Assembly: GCA_902729315.2 (NCBI GenBank)
Contig: LR746264.1
Coordinates: forward strand, 188,501-252,500
Origin: Spirodela intermedia
Lineage: Eukaryota > Streptophyta > Magnoliopsida > Alismatales > Araceae
Direction: 5' to 3'
Length of the DNA stretch: 64,000 bases
In this document: positions 44,483 through 55,703 of the stretch, piece by piece
Layout: every line of letters begins with the position of its first letter
How positions within the stretch are numbered: position 1 is the first letter of the stretch
Translations under genes and position numbers: made by a program
The notes under the pieces: generated by a model
Told to the model about the DNA's origin: nothing
The model's database searches: none
Seen by the model: only the letters and a program-made list of their open reading frames with translations

Positions 44483-46013
44483 GGCGCCTGCAACGGAGCG
44501 GGGACGAGATCGATCGCTCGCTGGAACCCTAATCTCAAGATGATTTGCTTGTTGCTCACGGAAATCGAAAACTCGAACTGGGTGGGTTTGAGGGAGGGGG
44601 CCGGGGAAAGGGAAGGGGAAGGGAAAAGGTCGATTGGATGTCCTAGAGATTCAGCGACATTCTACGGAGCTTTTGCTTTCCTGGAAATCATAAAAAGGGG
44701 AGAAGGAAGAAGATGAACCATTCAAACAAACCCTAGAGGAAGAGATTCCCCGGACTTTCTCTTTCACAGGATCGAGACCCTCGTCCGTAGGAAAAAGGAA
44801 AAGAGGTGCGGAGTAGAACAAACCCGACGACGAATTCCAGGGAAGTTCCGGCCCCTCGAAGCGAATTGGAAGAGATACGGAGGAACACTGAGATCTCGGA
44901 GACGAAGGGCACGGAAGAACAGGCCGGCCAGAAAAAGAAAAAAACCTCAAATCTTCAGCAGCTCTCGAGATCCGAAGAAGCCCGACTACGAGCAAATCAT
45001 CCGCGGGAGCGCTGCGCCTCCCAGATCCTCCCCGCCCTCCTCTCACCAGTTCCGAAATCGTACAAACCATGTAACCCTCCCCCCACTGAACATCGGCACC
45101 CACCGAACTAACACCTCACCCCATTAAAGGAGCTGGCCGCGGAAGAAAGAAAAAGACCAAGGAGCTCCAACAACCTCCTGCTCTCTCTCCTCTCTCTCCT
45201 CCCTGACTCCCCCTGCAGCATAATTAAAGCAAGCCCAGTTTCCCCGTCGGCCCGTCGCTCCCCCCGCCGGCCGATGGAGAGATGTCAGCGCTGATTATTG
45301 GCACATGCTCCCCCTTCCTTCGCCTGCACTCCTTGACTATTATTATCCATGTCTCCACCGCAGAACAACCAGCCTCCCCCGCAGCGCCGGAGAGGGCGAA
45401 GACAAACCAGCCCCCCCTCTCCCCATTGACTTTCCCTAATATAATAAGCATCCTACTCTCTTTTGTTTCCAGATTTAACCTAACGAATCTCTCGTAGAGA
45501 AATCCCCCGGCGGCCATGGCTGGGCCGCGGAGGTAAACTATGTTCCATGGTGGGATCCATCGTCGGGACCCGCCGTGGGGCCAGCGCTCAGAGGACAAAC
45601 ACTTGGACTCCACTCTCCGCTGGTCATACAGCTCCAAAGTGCTCTCTGAGGCGGACTGGGACAAGAATGTGGGAGGGGAGAAGGCCGTCTGCCCTAAAAA
45701 TGAGTCGGATGCTGCCGAGACCCACCCTCCCCCGGTCGCCTCGGATGTGTCTCCATGATGAGCCGCCACCCAGAGAAAAAGGAAAAGGGAACCCCCGGCC
45801 CCTCCATCATGGAGGGGTGCCTGCGAGAAGTGCCCGCCACATATTTCCTGGTACATTCCGGTCGTCTTGAGAGAGTGCCCCTCTGTACTCTCGTCCTCAA
45901 CGATTGCGAGGGGTGCTCATCCAGAGGTTCTTCCTCAAATCCTATATTCGCAGTCAAAGATCCTCCTCTGTCTCACACGCTCAGAACGTAATAGTCAGCC
46001 ATACGAGGATAGA

Positions 46014-46051
<38 letters not shown>

Positions 46052-47365
46052 AATATTCAAGGTTGGGCTTCCTCACCCCCCGAGAGTGTCACTTTGGATG
46101 CTAGAGGGCGGTCACAGATGGGCCAACCTTCAATTTCCTAGACGAGAACCAGACAAGGAGCCGCTTCTCCTCCCCTGTTTACCACCATTGAAAAAGAAAA
46201 GAGAAGACAAGAAGCCACTTTCTCTCTCTGCAGCTTTTCCCCACCCCCCATCGCGCCTTCGCTCAATGGCCCCAATCCGAAGAGCCAGTCGAGGAGACGC
46301 AGAGAACCCACCCCTCCGAGGCACTCAAATGGCGCAGAAAGCCTAGCTGCTTTTGACCCCTTCTCTCTCTCTCTCTATCTCTCTCTCTCTCTCGCTGGAC
46401 TGCCATTAGATCATGCAATGCCACTGCTAAAGCAGCGAACAGGAAGAACATCGGATGCCGCCCCCATCCGCCATTAAGATCGAGAACGCGATCGCCAGAC
46501 AAGTGCGTGGCGGAGCGTGTCTCCGGCGAAGTCGTCAACGTCATGTATATAAAAACCCTCGCCGGCGGCGATTCAACGCCCTGCCACTCCGCTCCAAGGC
46601 AAGCCCTCTGCATATCTTATTCCGGTGTGGACTTCCCCAGTTCCCCCCCCCATCACAGCGGCGAGCGTCTCGGCACCTCTCTTGTCGGAGTTCGCGCCGG
46701 AAGAGCTCCCCTCCCTCCACCTCCTCCCCCGTTAGGGTTTCCTGGTTCTTATCCATTGCCTCCTGCCTCCGCAGGCACGTGCGGCTGAGTCCGAGCTGCC
46801 GTAGGGAGGAGCCGGCGTTTTCCACGGGTAGAGAGAGATCTCTGAGATTTACCACCACTGAAGCCTTGTTCCAGGCTGAATTCATGGCTGCTTCCCCACT
46901 CCTGCCTCCTCTCTCATACCCTGAGTCCACTACGCGCATTAAAAACTCTTGTTTAAATATGCACATTTTTTTATGTATATCGAGAGAGAGAGAAAGAGAG
47001 ATCATGGTTTAGATTCCGGGGCAGGGCCTGGTTTTCTTTCTGGGCTTCATTTTTGAGGCTGCACGGAATCACCAAACGGCAAGATCACGCATGGTTTCCG
47101 TTGACCAGGTCGAAGCTGCGGTGGCCCGGCGGAGGGGAGATCAGAGCAGGGATTAATTAAATGGCGTTTGGCAGAGAAGAAAGCTGGGATTAGCTGGAAA
47201 CGTGCTAAGTAGCTGTAGGAATCGTATGATCGATCTCACACGTTAATAACGTAATTGGAAATTTTCTTGGAGACGAATGCCCACACTCCATGAAAGCTCG
47301 ACGGATGACTTCCTCGAGCTACAAAAAATACAGATCGACACGTTCATGGACCAAAACAACTCCCC

Positions 47366-47408
<43 letters not shown>

Positions 47409-47491
47409 ATCTCCTCCACAGTTGGTTTCATGCTCGTAGCAAGCCCAGTCATGGTCCCCTTGACCCCGCGCAGTCTCCTCCGTCCGAATTC
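44483..47491. other. About 3 kb intergenic/promoter region
   Basis: No supported gene. The part nearest 44483 is the leader/promoter of the MOCOS-like gene and holds a minus-strand open frame (44651-45103) that is probably leader sequence. An open frame at 45224-45856 (-) and others near 46.5 kb have no recognisable domain. Microsatellites occur at 46018-46048 (GA), 46363-46395 (CT) and 47368-47407 (CT). Confidence 0.45.
47368..47407. repeat. (TC)n microsatellite
   Basis: Dinucleotide run of about 40 bp, roughly 85-125 bp beyond the stop codon of the CDCA7-like gene. Confidence 0.95.
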
Positions 47492-49742
47492 TCAGACTTT
47501 CATCCGGCTTCTCAGCCTCCCAGCAATGGAATCCGGGCTTGGCCGCATCACGTCCACAGGGAGGAGGCGCCCTCCTCTGCTTCTACCCTTGTTTCCACCA
47601 GGCTTCTGATTACTCTCCGTTGGTCCCCCTGCCACGCTGTCTGCGCTAGTTCTCCGTTGGTCCTTCCCACCATTCCTTCTATCCCGGTCACTAACACAGC
47701 CTCTGTCGGGTTCTTCTCTGCCCTGTGTTCTCTCTTCGCCACAACCTTTCGCCACATCCTCATCTGGGCTATGGCTTCCCTTTTCTCCATCCACGTCGCC
47801 AACTTTCTCCATAGTTTCTTCCGCACCGGGTGTAGATTCAGCTTCTTTCTTCCGCCTCTTTCTCGGGTTTTCAGTAGTTCTTGCTGGTTCTTCCTCGTCG
47901 GTGAAGGGAAGGGATCTCTGCGCAGAGACGGGGAGGGCCGGCACCACCTCACCATCTCCATCTACTGGGTGCCGCCTGGTCTGTATGAGGAAATGCGCCA
48001 CCGACTTGAAGCCAAGACTCACAACCTGAACAAGAAAGAATCCCGGAGAGCTCTGATGTGATCCACAAAATCGCAGGCGAGAGGATAAGATCACAAAACA
48101 AGAGCCTCCGGTCCTCGATTACTACCTTCTTGTAAAGACAGCCGGTCGGAGCCCATCCTTTCTTCGTGCGGCAGAGGCTGCAATTGCAGATGTCTCGGCA
48201 CACCGGGCACACCCAGCCGGGGTTCTTGATCGCTTCCAATACGTTCTCGCCATATCTGAGATTTCTCAGAGAAAAGACAGGGTATCTATCAACTGATGTT
48301 AACGCGAAAAGCTACCATCTTTTATCTAGCAAAGATGCAGTCAAGCTGAAGAAATTCGAGGAATCCCACCGCATCCATGGCATATTAAGGAATTACACCT
48401 TGATAATCATCAATGGAGCGATTTCAGTAGTAATCATCATCATCTGTTTCTGTGGGTTATGATTAACATATATTGATTTTAAGCAGGAACGGACCTCATG
48501 TACAGACAATCTCCACAGAACTGGCCCTGAACGAGGTTGCAGCTGCTGCAATGTGTACGGTACCCTAGAGTCTTCTGCCTGCATTTGGGTGTAAGACATT
48601 CTCCAGTCAGACTGCATTTGGATCTACTATAATGGTACCACCCCACCGATGAACTCTCTGAAGATCATCTAAGCACCAACCTGCACTGATGGCATGTCTT
48701 TCCTCTGACAGGATCATAGATCCGCGCTCCATTCTTGTCGTAGCCATCCACAAAGAGAGTCCAGCTAGCTTCACGGTCGCCCAGTAAATCTTGGTGTTCA
48801 TCGGTATAAATCTCCTCCTTCGCGCGCTCCTCCACTGAGATCTTGCTCCCTCTGAACTGGCTTTTGTCTTTCCTCTTCACCTCAATCTCCGAATAGCTGA
48901 TCTGCGTCGCGTGCTGCAGTCTGAACCAGCTCAGGACATCAGATCAAGAGGAAAGTATAAAAGTATCATGGCAGTAGTCATCCTGGAGAAATTCAAACGC
49001 CGACGATGACCCATCAACCAAAATGACCACGAAACCGAGGAGGAGATCGGCGACCTGAACAAACAATGTTGAAGACAAAAAATGGAGGGATGATCAGAAG
49101 AACGAGATCGAGCAGGAGGATACCCTGAAAACAGGATTAGATTCAAAGAAAAGCCCTCCAACAAAGATCAAGGTGGTCAATAACCTGCCACCAAAATACC
49201 AGGAAACTTTCCGATGGCCAGAAAAAGGAAACATCAGCAGGAAAAATTAGAGGAAAATATCAGCAAAACAAGGAGCAGAATGTAAATGGTTCGGGCTAAA
49301 ATGGTGTCGGCCACAGGCAGCATAAACACCAGATTTCCTACCAAATGCAGCACCAAATCCCTAACGCTAATACTATCCAGTCGCTATCTGTGGATTAAAA
49401 CCTGGAGGATCGGCGTGGAGGCAAGTCCTTGGTCAGCTTGGCAGGGGACGGAGTAGACCGCCGGCTCTGTAGCCCTTTGGAGGCCGGACTGCTCCCCGAA
49501 ACGGAAGACTTAAACTTGAGCGCAAGATCGAGGATGCCCATCTTCTGCATCCTCTCCATGTTCTCTCGGATCCTCTCCTCCCTGCACCTCTCGTACTCCA
49601 GAGAAGTTCCACTCTTCCCCTCCCACTCCCCGCTCCGGCGGCCGGCGAGGCACGCCGGCGGCGGCGTCGCACCCGCCGCCACCATTCCTTCCCTCTTCGG
49701 CATCGAGGGGGTCTCCACGGTCCGGGCACGGGTGCTCACCAT
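47492..49742 (-). CDS. CDCA7-type zinc-finger protein (zf-4CXXC_R1), chromatin factor
   Basis: Five exons inferred: 49402-49742, 48681-48920, 48495-48578, 48126-48255 and 47492-48025. Phases agree at every border and give 442 residues. Exon 1 carries the conserved ERCREERIRENMERMQKMGI. The cysteine-rich domain is built across exons 2-4: VRGKTCHQCRQKT, HCSSCN, GQFCGDCLYMRYGENV and WVCPVCRDICNCSLCRTKKG. Exon 5 starts with the conserved GFKSVAHFLIQTRR, then an acidic, Lys/Arg-rich tail of low complexity. CDCA7 proteins bind chromatin and partner the remodeller HELLS/DDM1 in DNA-methylation maintenance; the plant role is inferred from that. An upstream in-frame ATG at 49841 would add 33 residues; the MVSTRAR start at 49742 was preferred. 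Confidence 0.87.
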
Positions 49743-50553
49743 CCTTCCTTCCCACCTTCTCCACCTCCCCTCTCCTCCTCCCTCTCCAAACCCTCTCGGC
49801 GACAGGATGAGAGAGACGGAAGAAGAGAGAGAGAGAGCCACCGTCAGTCACTCCAACGGTCGACTCGAAGCGTTCGAAATGGTAGTCTGTGCCGACGGGT
49901 CACCCCACCTCTGTCCGCGCTCGGAGAACCCCATAGGTCTATGTGGGCCTATAAGATACGGCCCGTTATAAGAAACACATTTGCCCATCGGGCTCGAGTT
50001 TGGCCCAAATATATATGTCCCATTGGACTCGATATGTTTTTACCGCTCTCTGGATCCGGGGGCCCGGTCCCCGGTTTCCAACTTTCCAAATCAAAACGGA
50101 AGAGCAGATTTGAAGTCCACCGGATTATTCGATCACGGCCGTCCATTAGATTTAAGGGGTACACCGCTTTTATCCCAATGGAAAACCGCGGGAGCACGCC
50201 ACGGGAAATATCTCCAGGGGCAGATATTTTTCAAATGCACGCCACGTGGCCAAATCATGTCCTAGTAGGACAAACGAACGGTCCAGATCCGTCTTCTCTT
50301 GCAACAAGATTATTATCGGATTCCGTTAAAACCAAGACTACGGGATTAACAATGACTGGTTTCGGATCCTTATCCGTTGGCGGCCGCCTCAACGTGTCAA
50401 AGGATGGGACTTGGCCCTCTTCCTTCCCCGTTTAAAACGGAGCAAGGGAGAGAGATTTAATGAGGGAGGAAGAAATCAGATCAGAGCAGAGAGGGCTCGA
50501 TCCCATAGCCATAGCAAACCCTAGCGTGGTAGCTAGCCCATTGACAGTTTGAG

Positions 50554-51414
50554 ATGATCGGCGCGGCCTCACTCCGGTGCCACTGTGCGCCGTCTCTCGT
50601 CCTCGAGCGCGCGGAGATCGGGTCTCGCCGGGCGAAGGCGCCGTCGTCGGCGGTGAGATATGTTCGTCCGGTGGTGATTTGCAGCGCCAGCGGGAGCGGC
50701 ACCGCGGAGAACGGTGCCTCGTCCGTGCCGAAGCTGGAGCCGTTCAGCAGGAGCAGGATCGAGCGGCTCGTCAAGGACCCCTCCTTTCTCCAGAAGACCG
50801 AAAACGACCTCACCGGTGAGTTCCGCTGCCTTGTCTATCCCGCCGGCCTCTATTTTCCCCGGATTTTGCGGTTCTTCTCGCCAACCCTCCCTGCGGATCT
50901 TCTAATCTCTGCGAAAAATTCCAGAGTACTGCTCGAGGCTCGAAGGAGACGACTCGTACAGTTGCTGGAGGGCCTATTTCGAGCTGAAAGATCTCGAAGT
51001 GAGTATCAATTCTTCCGGGCCCCTCGTGTGTCCAGAAACCACCTTATTTTCCGCTCTGAAAACGTCTAATCTTCATTCGATCTCGTCGAATTGCAGAAGG
51101 AGATGCAGCAAGATGACGTGGAGAAGTTCGTGAGGCAGGCGGGCGGGAACCAGTCCCTCATCGACTGCCTTCACGGGCTTACGGCGGTGGAGAAGATGCA
51201 CAGCCAGCGGCACCCGGAGGAGGCCGTGCCGGTGAAAGCCGAGCGGGAGAAGGAGCGGCCGTTCCCGGTCCCCGACGGGTTGCCCCCCACCGCGGAGGAG
51301 CTGGAAGAGGAGGAGAAGGCCAGGATGCCAGATTCCCCCTTCACCCGCATGCTACGACGCCGGGGGAGACTCCCCGCCTGGTACTCGCAGGCCCCCGACC
51401 ACGAGACCGATTGA
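50554..51414 (+). CDS. CCG-binding protein 1 (CBP1/MEE14-like)
   Basis: Three exons, 50554-50815, 50925-50998 and 51097-51414, encode 217 residues; phases fit (1, then 0). The start MIGAASLRCHC and Ser/Arg-rich leader could be a plastid transit peptide. The core (KLEPFSRSRIERLVKDPSF, EYCSRLEGDDSYSCWRAYFE) and the end (VPDGLPPTAEELEEEEKARM, DSPFTRMLRRRGRLPAWYSQ, APDHETD) match Arabidopsis MEE14/CBP1 from memory. In Arabidopsis that protein binds the central-cell factor CCG and takes part in pollen-tube guidance, linking it to Mediator and RNA polymerase II. The conserved leader may also imply plastid location. Family identity is good; function in this plant is unknown. Confidence 0.8.
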
Positions 51415-52061
51415 TCGGCTCCATTGTCCACAACAGCCCGGAAACTAGTCAGATTTCTTGCATCTATATAGTGTACATACGGCTTTGCCGGTACCGTCTT
51501 CATCTCCTTTGAGCCTGCCATTTGAGAAGATGACCGGCGATCGTCGGATGATTAGAAGATGTCTCGGCTATTTTGTTTCTCTCTGGTTTTGACCTAAGAA
51601 TTGAAGAGCAAGAATGCGGAGCATTTCTGTGCGATCTATGCTCCTCTCATTCGTTGTTTTTTCTCTAGCATGGATCTGGCAAAGCTCCTGAGCATGGAAG
51701 GATCGGCTCCATGCTCTATGGAGTTCATGAATATATATGCATACTTCTTCCACATATTTCTCCTGCTTTTCATCAACATCAAGAGAAGAGAAAATACAGA
51801 AGACGGATGCAAGATGAACTCGATCGGATTCGCGTTCAAGTGCAAGCACCTTGACATCCTTGTCATGCAGCAGCAACATCATCTAGTTGAGCACCTCCTT
51901 CGACTTCCCCTCCTCTGTCTTGAAAAGAACTGCTACTTGGAGGGGAAATGCGCCATCTCTGAGGTCTCTGGTGGGTCGAACTTCTTCTTGCCCCCTTATG
52001 ACTCCAGCAACGCCTGGATTTTTGTAATTTGAATGAGAAATTTATAACAAATTATTTATAA
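51415..52061. other. Spacer between CBP1-like gene and tRNA-Leu
   Basis: Presumed 3' UTR of the CBP1-like gene followed by unassigned sequence. Open frames on both strands (for example 51601-52032 +) have no recognisable domain. Confidence 0.4.
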
Positions 52062-52101
52062 GTTGAGATGGCCGAGTTGGTCTAAGGCGCCAGATTAAGG
52101 T

Positions 52102-52134
<33 letters not shown>

Positions 52135-52142
52135 TCTCAACA
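52062..52142 (+). tRNA. tRNA-Leu (anticodon AAG)
   Basis: A complete class II tRNA of 81 nt. Acceptor stem GTTGAGA pairs with TCTCAAC plus discriminator A. The D-loop TGGCCGAGTTGGTCTAAGGC includes the box A motif. The anticodon stem CCAGA/TCTGG encloses TTAAGGT with anticodon AAG. The long variable arm TCCGAAAGGG and the T-arm GTGGGTTCAAATCCCAC (box B GGTTCAAATCC) follow. No intron. A T-rich stretch (TTTTTATTTTTTTT) about 27 bp downstream can stop RNA polymerase III. Confidence 0.97.
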
Positions 52143-52168
52143 AGGCGCGAGCGCAATGCACGTGTCCA

Positions 52169-52182
52169 TTTTTATTTTTTTT
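52169..52182 (+). terminator. Pol III T-tract downstream of tRNA-Leu
   Basis: TTTTTATTTTTTTT, about 27 bp after the tRNA 3' end; oligo-T terminates RNA polymerase III. Confidence 0.7.
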
Positions 52183-52353
52183 CTCTCTTCAGGGTTATTT
52201 TCCGAAAAGAGTCATATGCTTTTTATTTCTACGTGGCGACAGATAATTGGTTGGAAAATGTCACGAGCCATGGACAGTTGTCATGGGAGCTCCGTGACAA
52301 CAGTCTGCTGACTTTATGATGTCTTCGCTCCTGCCGAGGACGACGACGAGCCA

Positions 52354-52519
52354 CCGTAGGATCTTCATCGGGCGATCCAGGGTGGAGACAAGTGAAAATC
52401 CCCGGTGATTGAGTACGTCATCGTCTGAGCGTCAAAAAACCGTCGGATATTCATCGGACGATCCGGGGTGGAGACAAGCGAAAAAAGGTCCGGTGATTGA
52501 ATACGTCATCATGTGAGCA
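52354..52519 (+). repeat. 86-bp tandem duplication in the PADRE gene promoter
   Basis: Copy 1 is 52354-52439 and copy 2 starts at 52440. Shared blocks include TTCATCGG.CGATCC.GG, GGTGGAGACAAG, CCGGTGATTGA and TACGTCATC. Each copy holds a TACGTCA motif (reverse TGACGTA, a bZIP/TGA-type core). The second copy ends about 207 bp before the PADRE-protein start. Confidence 0.85.
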
Positions 52520-52725
52520 TCCCCAACCTGTCCAATCAGGCTTCCAGCCTGGCGTCCGCTCACCACGAGGGGAGGGGAAGAAGTTTCAAAACGTGCTCCT
52601 TCTCCCTCGTCCATGCCCCTTTATAATACAGTCCACCTCCAACACCTTCCCTCTACTACGACACCTACTGCCTTCTTCTTCTTCTTCTTCCTCTTCTCTT
52701 CATCTTCTTCCTCTGGGGTTGAAGG

Positions 52726-53199
52726 ATGTTCTTCTCTCGCCGGAGGAGAACGGGGGCCTGCGAGGCGGCTCCCATGGCGAACGTTGTGACGGCGAACGGG
52801 GAGCTTCGGCGATTCGCCGGGGCCGTCAGGGCCGCCGACGTGCTCTCCGGCGACCCCCGCAGCTTCCTCTGCAACGCCGACGACGTGGAGCTCGACGGGT
52901 ATCTGACGCCCGTCGAGGAGGTCCTGCCGGGAGAGCTCTACTTCGCCGTGCCGCGGGCCATGTTGCGGCGGCGCCTCTGCGCGGAGGAGGTTGGCACGCT
53001 CGCCGCGAAGGCCGGAGCCGCCCTTGCCATGGCCGGCGTCGTGCTGGAGCTCGCCGGCGGGGTGAGGAGAGGGAGCGGCGGTGGGAGGAGGGTTAAGGGT
53101 TTCTCGCCGCGGCTGACGGCCATTCCGGAGTTAATGGGAGGAGAAGAAGAGAGGAAACCCCGAAAGGGAGTTCGCCGGCGCCTCTCCATTGTCTCATAA
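52726..53199 (+). CDS. DUF4228/PADRE-domain protein
   Basis: Intron-less 157-residue protein. MANVVTANGELRRF gives the opening of the PADRE fold, then VLSGDPRSFLCNADDVELDG (the conserved VL..P..FLC.AD segment), YLTPVEEVLPGELYFAVPRA (L..GELYF.LP in the family) and MLRRRLCAEEVGTLAAKA (LS..DLA.LA-like). The end is basic (RKGVRRRLSIVS). Plant genes of this family are transcriptionally responsive to pathogens and stress; the molecular function is unknown. The first ATG at 52726 adds 16 basic residues before MANVV at 52774; both are possible starts. The promoter carries the 86-bp duplicated block with ACGTCA elements. Confidence 0.85.
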   Translation: MFFSRRRRTGACEAAPMANVVTANGELRRFAGAVRAADVLSGDPRSFLCNADDVELDGYLTPVEEVLPGELYFAVPRAMLRRRLCAEEVGTLAAKAGAALAMAGVVLELAGGVRRGSGGGRRVKGFSPRLTAIPELMGGEEERKPRKGVRRRLSIVS

Positions 53200-53319
53200 A
53201 CTGACCGTTCCTCCGATTCTCGACTCCACTTTCATTAGAAAATAGCTCTGTTTATACATTTTTTTAAAAGCAAAAGATCCGTTTTGATCGGTCTATGTCC
53301 CTAGTGCAATATCTTATGG

Positions 53320-53358
<39 letters not shown>

Positions 53359-53914
53359 TCTCATTTTCGGGCCGGGCTCGAGCCCCAACTAAGACCTCAC
53401 AAATGAATATACATATTATGTTCATATATACATCAGCGTGTCTGTCTATATCTATGTATGGGCTGTTTCAAGATGCTTATCTATGCACCAATTTCACGAT
53501 GAGTCACCATCTCCCAGTCTGGGCCGCAAATGCAGCCCAAATAGTCTAGCGGGTCACACTTAGTGGATCCCTGTAAAATCTCTTTCTAGATTTCTAAATC
53601 CTCTCTCTCTCTCTCTCTCTCTCTCGCTTAGGACTTTTCCACAGGGCCCATGCCTTATGGAGGAAAGTAGAGCTCGGGCCCCAGGATAAGGTCAGCAGGG
53701 CCCGGCCCGGGCCTGCTGACATAAGCTACCCTTTGACATATGGACATAAGCATCGCCGACTTAGGCCGCTACTCTAAAATATAATTTACAGCTCAAGAAC
53801 AGAAGAGTCGCGGCCTTTCTTCCAGGGAGCTCATCCAATGCACCACGTGAGCATAGCATGGACGGGCACGGTCAACGCAAAAAAAAAAAAAAAAAAAAAA
53901 CGCAGCTCGCTCTC
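53200..53914. other. Convergent 3' spacer between PADRE gene and PDV2
   Basis: No gene. Holds (CT)n runs at 53324-53354 and 53601-53625 and a 22-base poly-A run at 53879-53900, 14 bp beyond the PDV2 stop codon (poly-T on its coding strand). Confidence 0.6.
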
Positions 53915-55703
53915 CTACCCGAGCCCCAAGCTCACAACTGGAGCCGGGTCAACGGACCCAAACGGGACCTCGACTCGCTCCTTCACGACGCACCGGACCA
54001 CCCCGTCCTCCACCACCAGGACCCGACCAGGTGGGCACCGGGTCGTCGCCACCGCTTCCTCCGCCTCGCACCGCCGCGTCTGCAGCAGCTCCGGTGGCTT
54101 CAGCCGCCCCCCCCTCCTTACGAGCCTCGGCTCGAACCCGGCCAGCCGCAAGATGGCAAGAACTCCGACAGTGGCGACCGCCGACTTCGCCGCAAGCCTG
54201 AAGAACAACCCAGCTCTTCGGAACGCGCTTCCTGCCAGAGAATCTGCCTGCTTCATGCTAGACTCTCCCAGCTTGTCTTCCACCCTGCTCAAGGGTCTCT
54301 TCCCCAGGCCGTTGGGGAGGTGGAGAGAGGAGGAAAGGCCGCCCAGGATAAATGCTTCGGGTATGTGGCTGGAGTAGGGGGGGAGGAGCAGATCACCATC
54401 TTCTTCTGTGTTTCCACCAGCAAAGATCGACGCCTCCTGCACCACTTCCGAATCCCCTTTATATTCCCTAATCCTGCTCAACAGGAACATGCGGCATCGG
54501 TCGATCTGGGCCAAAGCTGCCTCCTTTTCATAGATCTGCCGCTGCTCCAGTGCCTGTGATCCAAAAGACCAGAGAAGGAGAATTATGCCCAGATTAATGA
54601 TTAAAATTCCCAAATATCAGACAGATGATAGCGGGCGAATGATTCATTTTTTATCAGAACAATGAGACCCTTGGTTTCAGATGATCTTCATGGTCATGGA
54701 TAATGCATTCACAGCGACATGGTCATGAATAATCCAAAAATCTCTCTCAGATTTCTTTCACACTAACTGATCACATTTTTTTAGTCATAAATTAATTATG
54801 GAACAAGCCGATATCCATGAATTTTACTTCATTTGAACAGAAAATCTGAAGGTCGAAGCCCCACAGTTCCCCCCGGCTCTCCATCCTGCAACAACATCCT
54901 GGATACATCCCACAAGCCGCTCCCAGTATAACCAATACGAGCAGCCAAAACCCTCTATTAGCCATGTGAGATCACTCAGTCTTCTGAGCTTGCAGATCAT
55001 CATCAAGATACCTGAGATGGATCAAAGGTTGGCGACGGGCAAGAAGGCTGACAAGAAACGGAAAGCTATGGTACCAGACGGGATGCATACAGATCTTCTC
55101 CGGTCCTTCATGCAAGTAGAATCAGAAACCTGTTCTGGCGGGTGGGTTTCCTTCTCATCTCCCTCTACCTACTCAACTTCGCACACGGTTGAATCCCTCA
55201 ACCGGTTGTCCCCTCTCTCGTCCCCCATCTAATTGATGGCGAGGCTGGATGCAGGTAAATACGAGATCAAAGAATCGCATACACAATGCCAAAGTATGAT
55301 AAAAAAACCTCTCGATAGGTCCGGTCGTTCCACGTAGCGTCAACGTCATCATATATGAACGGATAAGAAAAGCTTCGCACCAAACCCTAGGCGAAGACGC
55401 GCAGCCAATATATGTATGGGAAGGAAGGGAGGAAGAAAGAGGGACCTGGAGAGAGGAGAGCTGCTGCTCGAGGGATTCCAGCGCATCGCGAACGTCTATA
55501 AGGCTCTCTTCCTCCTGCTCAGCGTCGTCCTCATCGTTCTCCTCTTCCTCTTCTCTGCCACCCTCAACCGGAGACAGAAGGCCCAGCGCGTCCCCGTCGC
55601 TGAGCCGCCTCTCCGCCGCATTCTCAAGGATGCACCGGTCAATCTTCGACCTCAGCTCCGACGCGCGCGCGAGCACTAACCCCACCTCCTCCGCCCCCTC
55701 CAT
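53915..55703 (-). CDS. PDV2: Plastid division protein PDV2
   Basis: Two exons, 55446-55703 and 53915-54553, join in phase 0 (donor GTCCCT, acceptor CACAG) and encode 298 residues; Arabidopsis PDV2 has 307. The N-terminus MEGAEEVGLVLARASELRSK and the coiled coil (ALESLEQQLSSLQ joined to ALEQRQIYEKEAALAQIDR) face the cytosol and recruit the dynamin ring protein DRP5B (ARC5). LLLPPYSSH is conserved. One membrane helix (LAAKSAVATVGVLAILRLAG) in the outer envelope is followed by the intermembrane-space part CPPGRVLVVEDGVVRCVVKE. The protein ends in Gly, the residue needed for contact with ARC6 in Arabidopsis. No anomaly. Confidence 0.92.

Noticed and set aside
43433-44716. 427-codon plus-strand frame opposite the MOCOS-like gene
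   Set aside because: Antisense shadow of a conserved coding region; no domain recognised.
45224-45856. 210-codon open frame on the minus strand
   Set aside because: No recognisable domain, no splice context and GC-rich composition that favours chance open frames; it lies in the MOCOS-like gene's upstream region.
46455-47012. 185-codon plus-strand frame between the MOCOS-like and CDCA7-like genes
   Set aside because: Low-complexity Ser/Pro/Arg content, no domain; opposite-strand frames of similar length exist in the same place.
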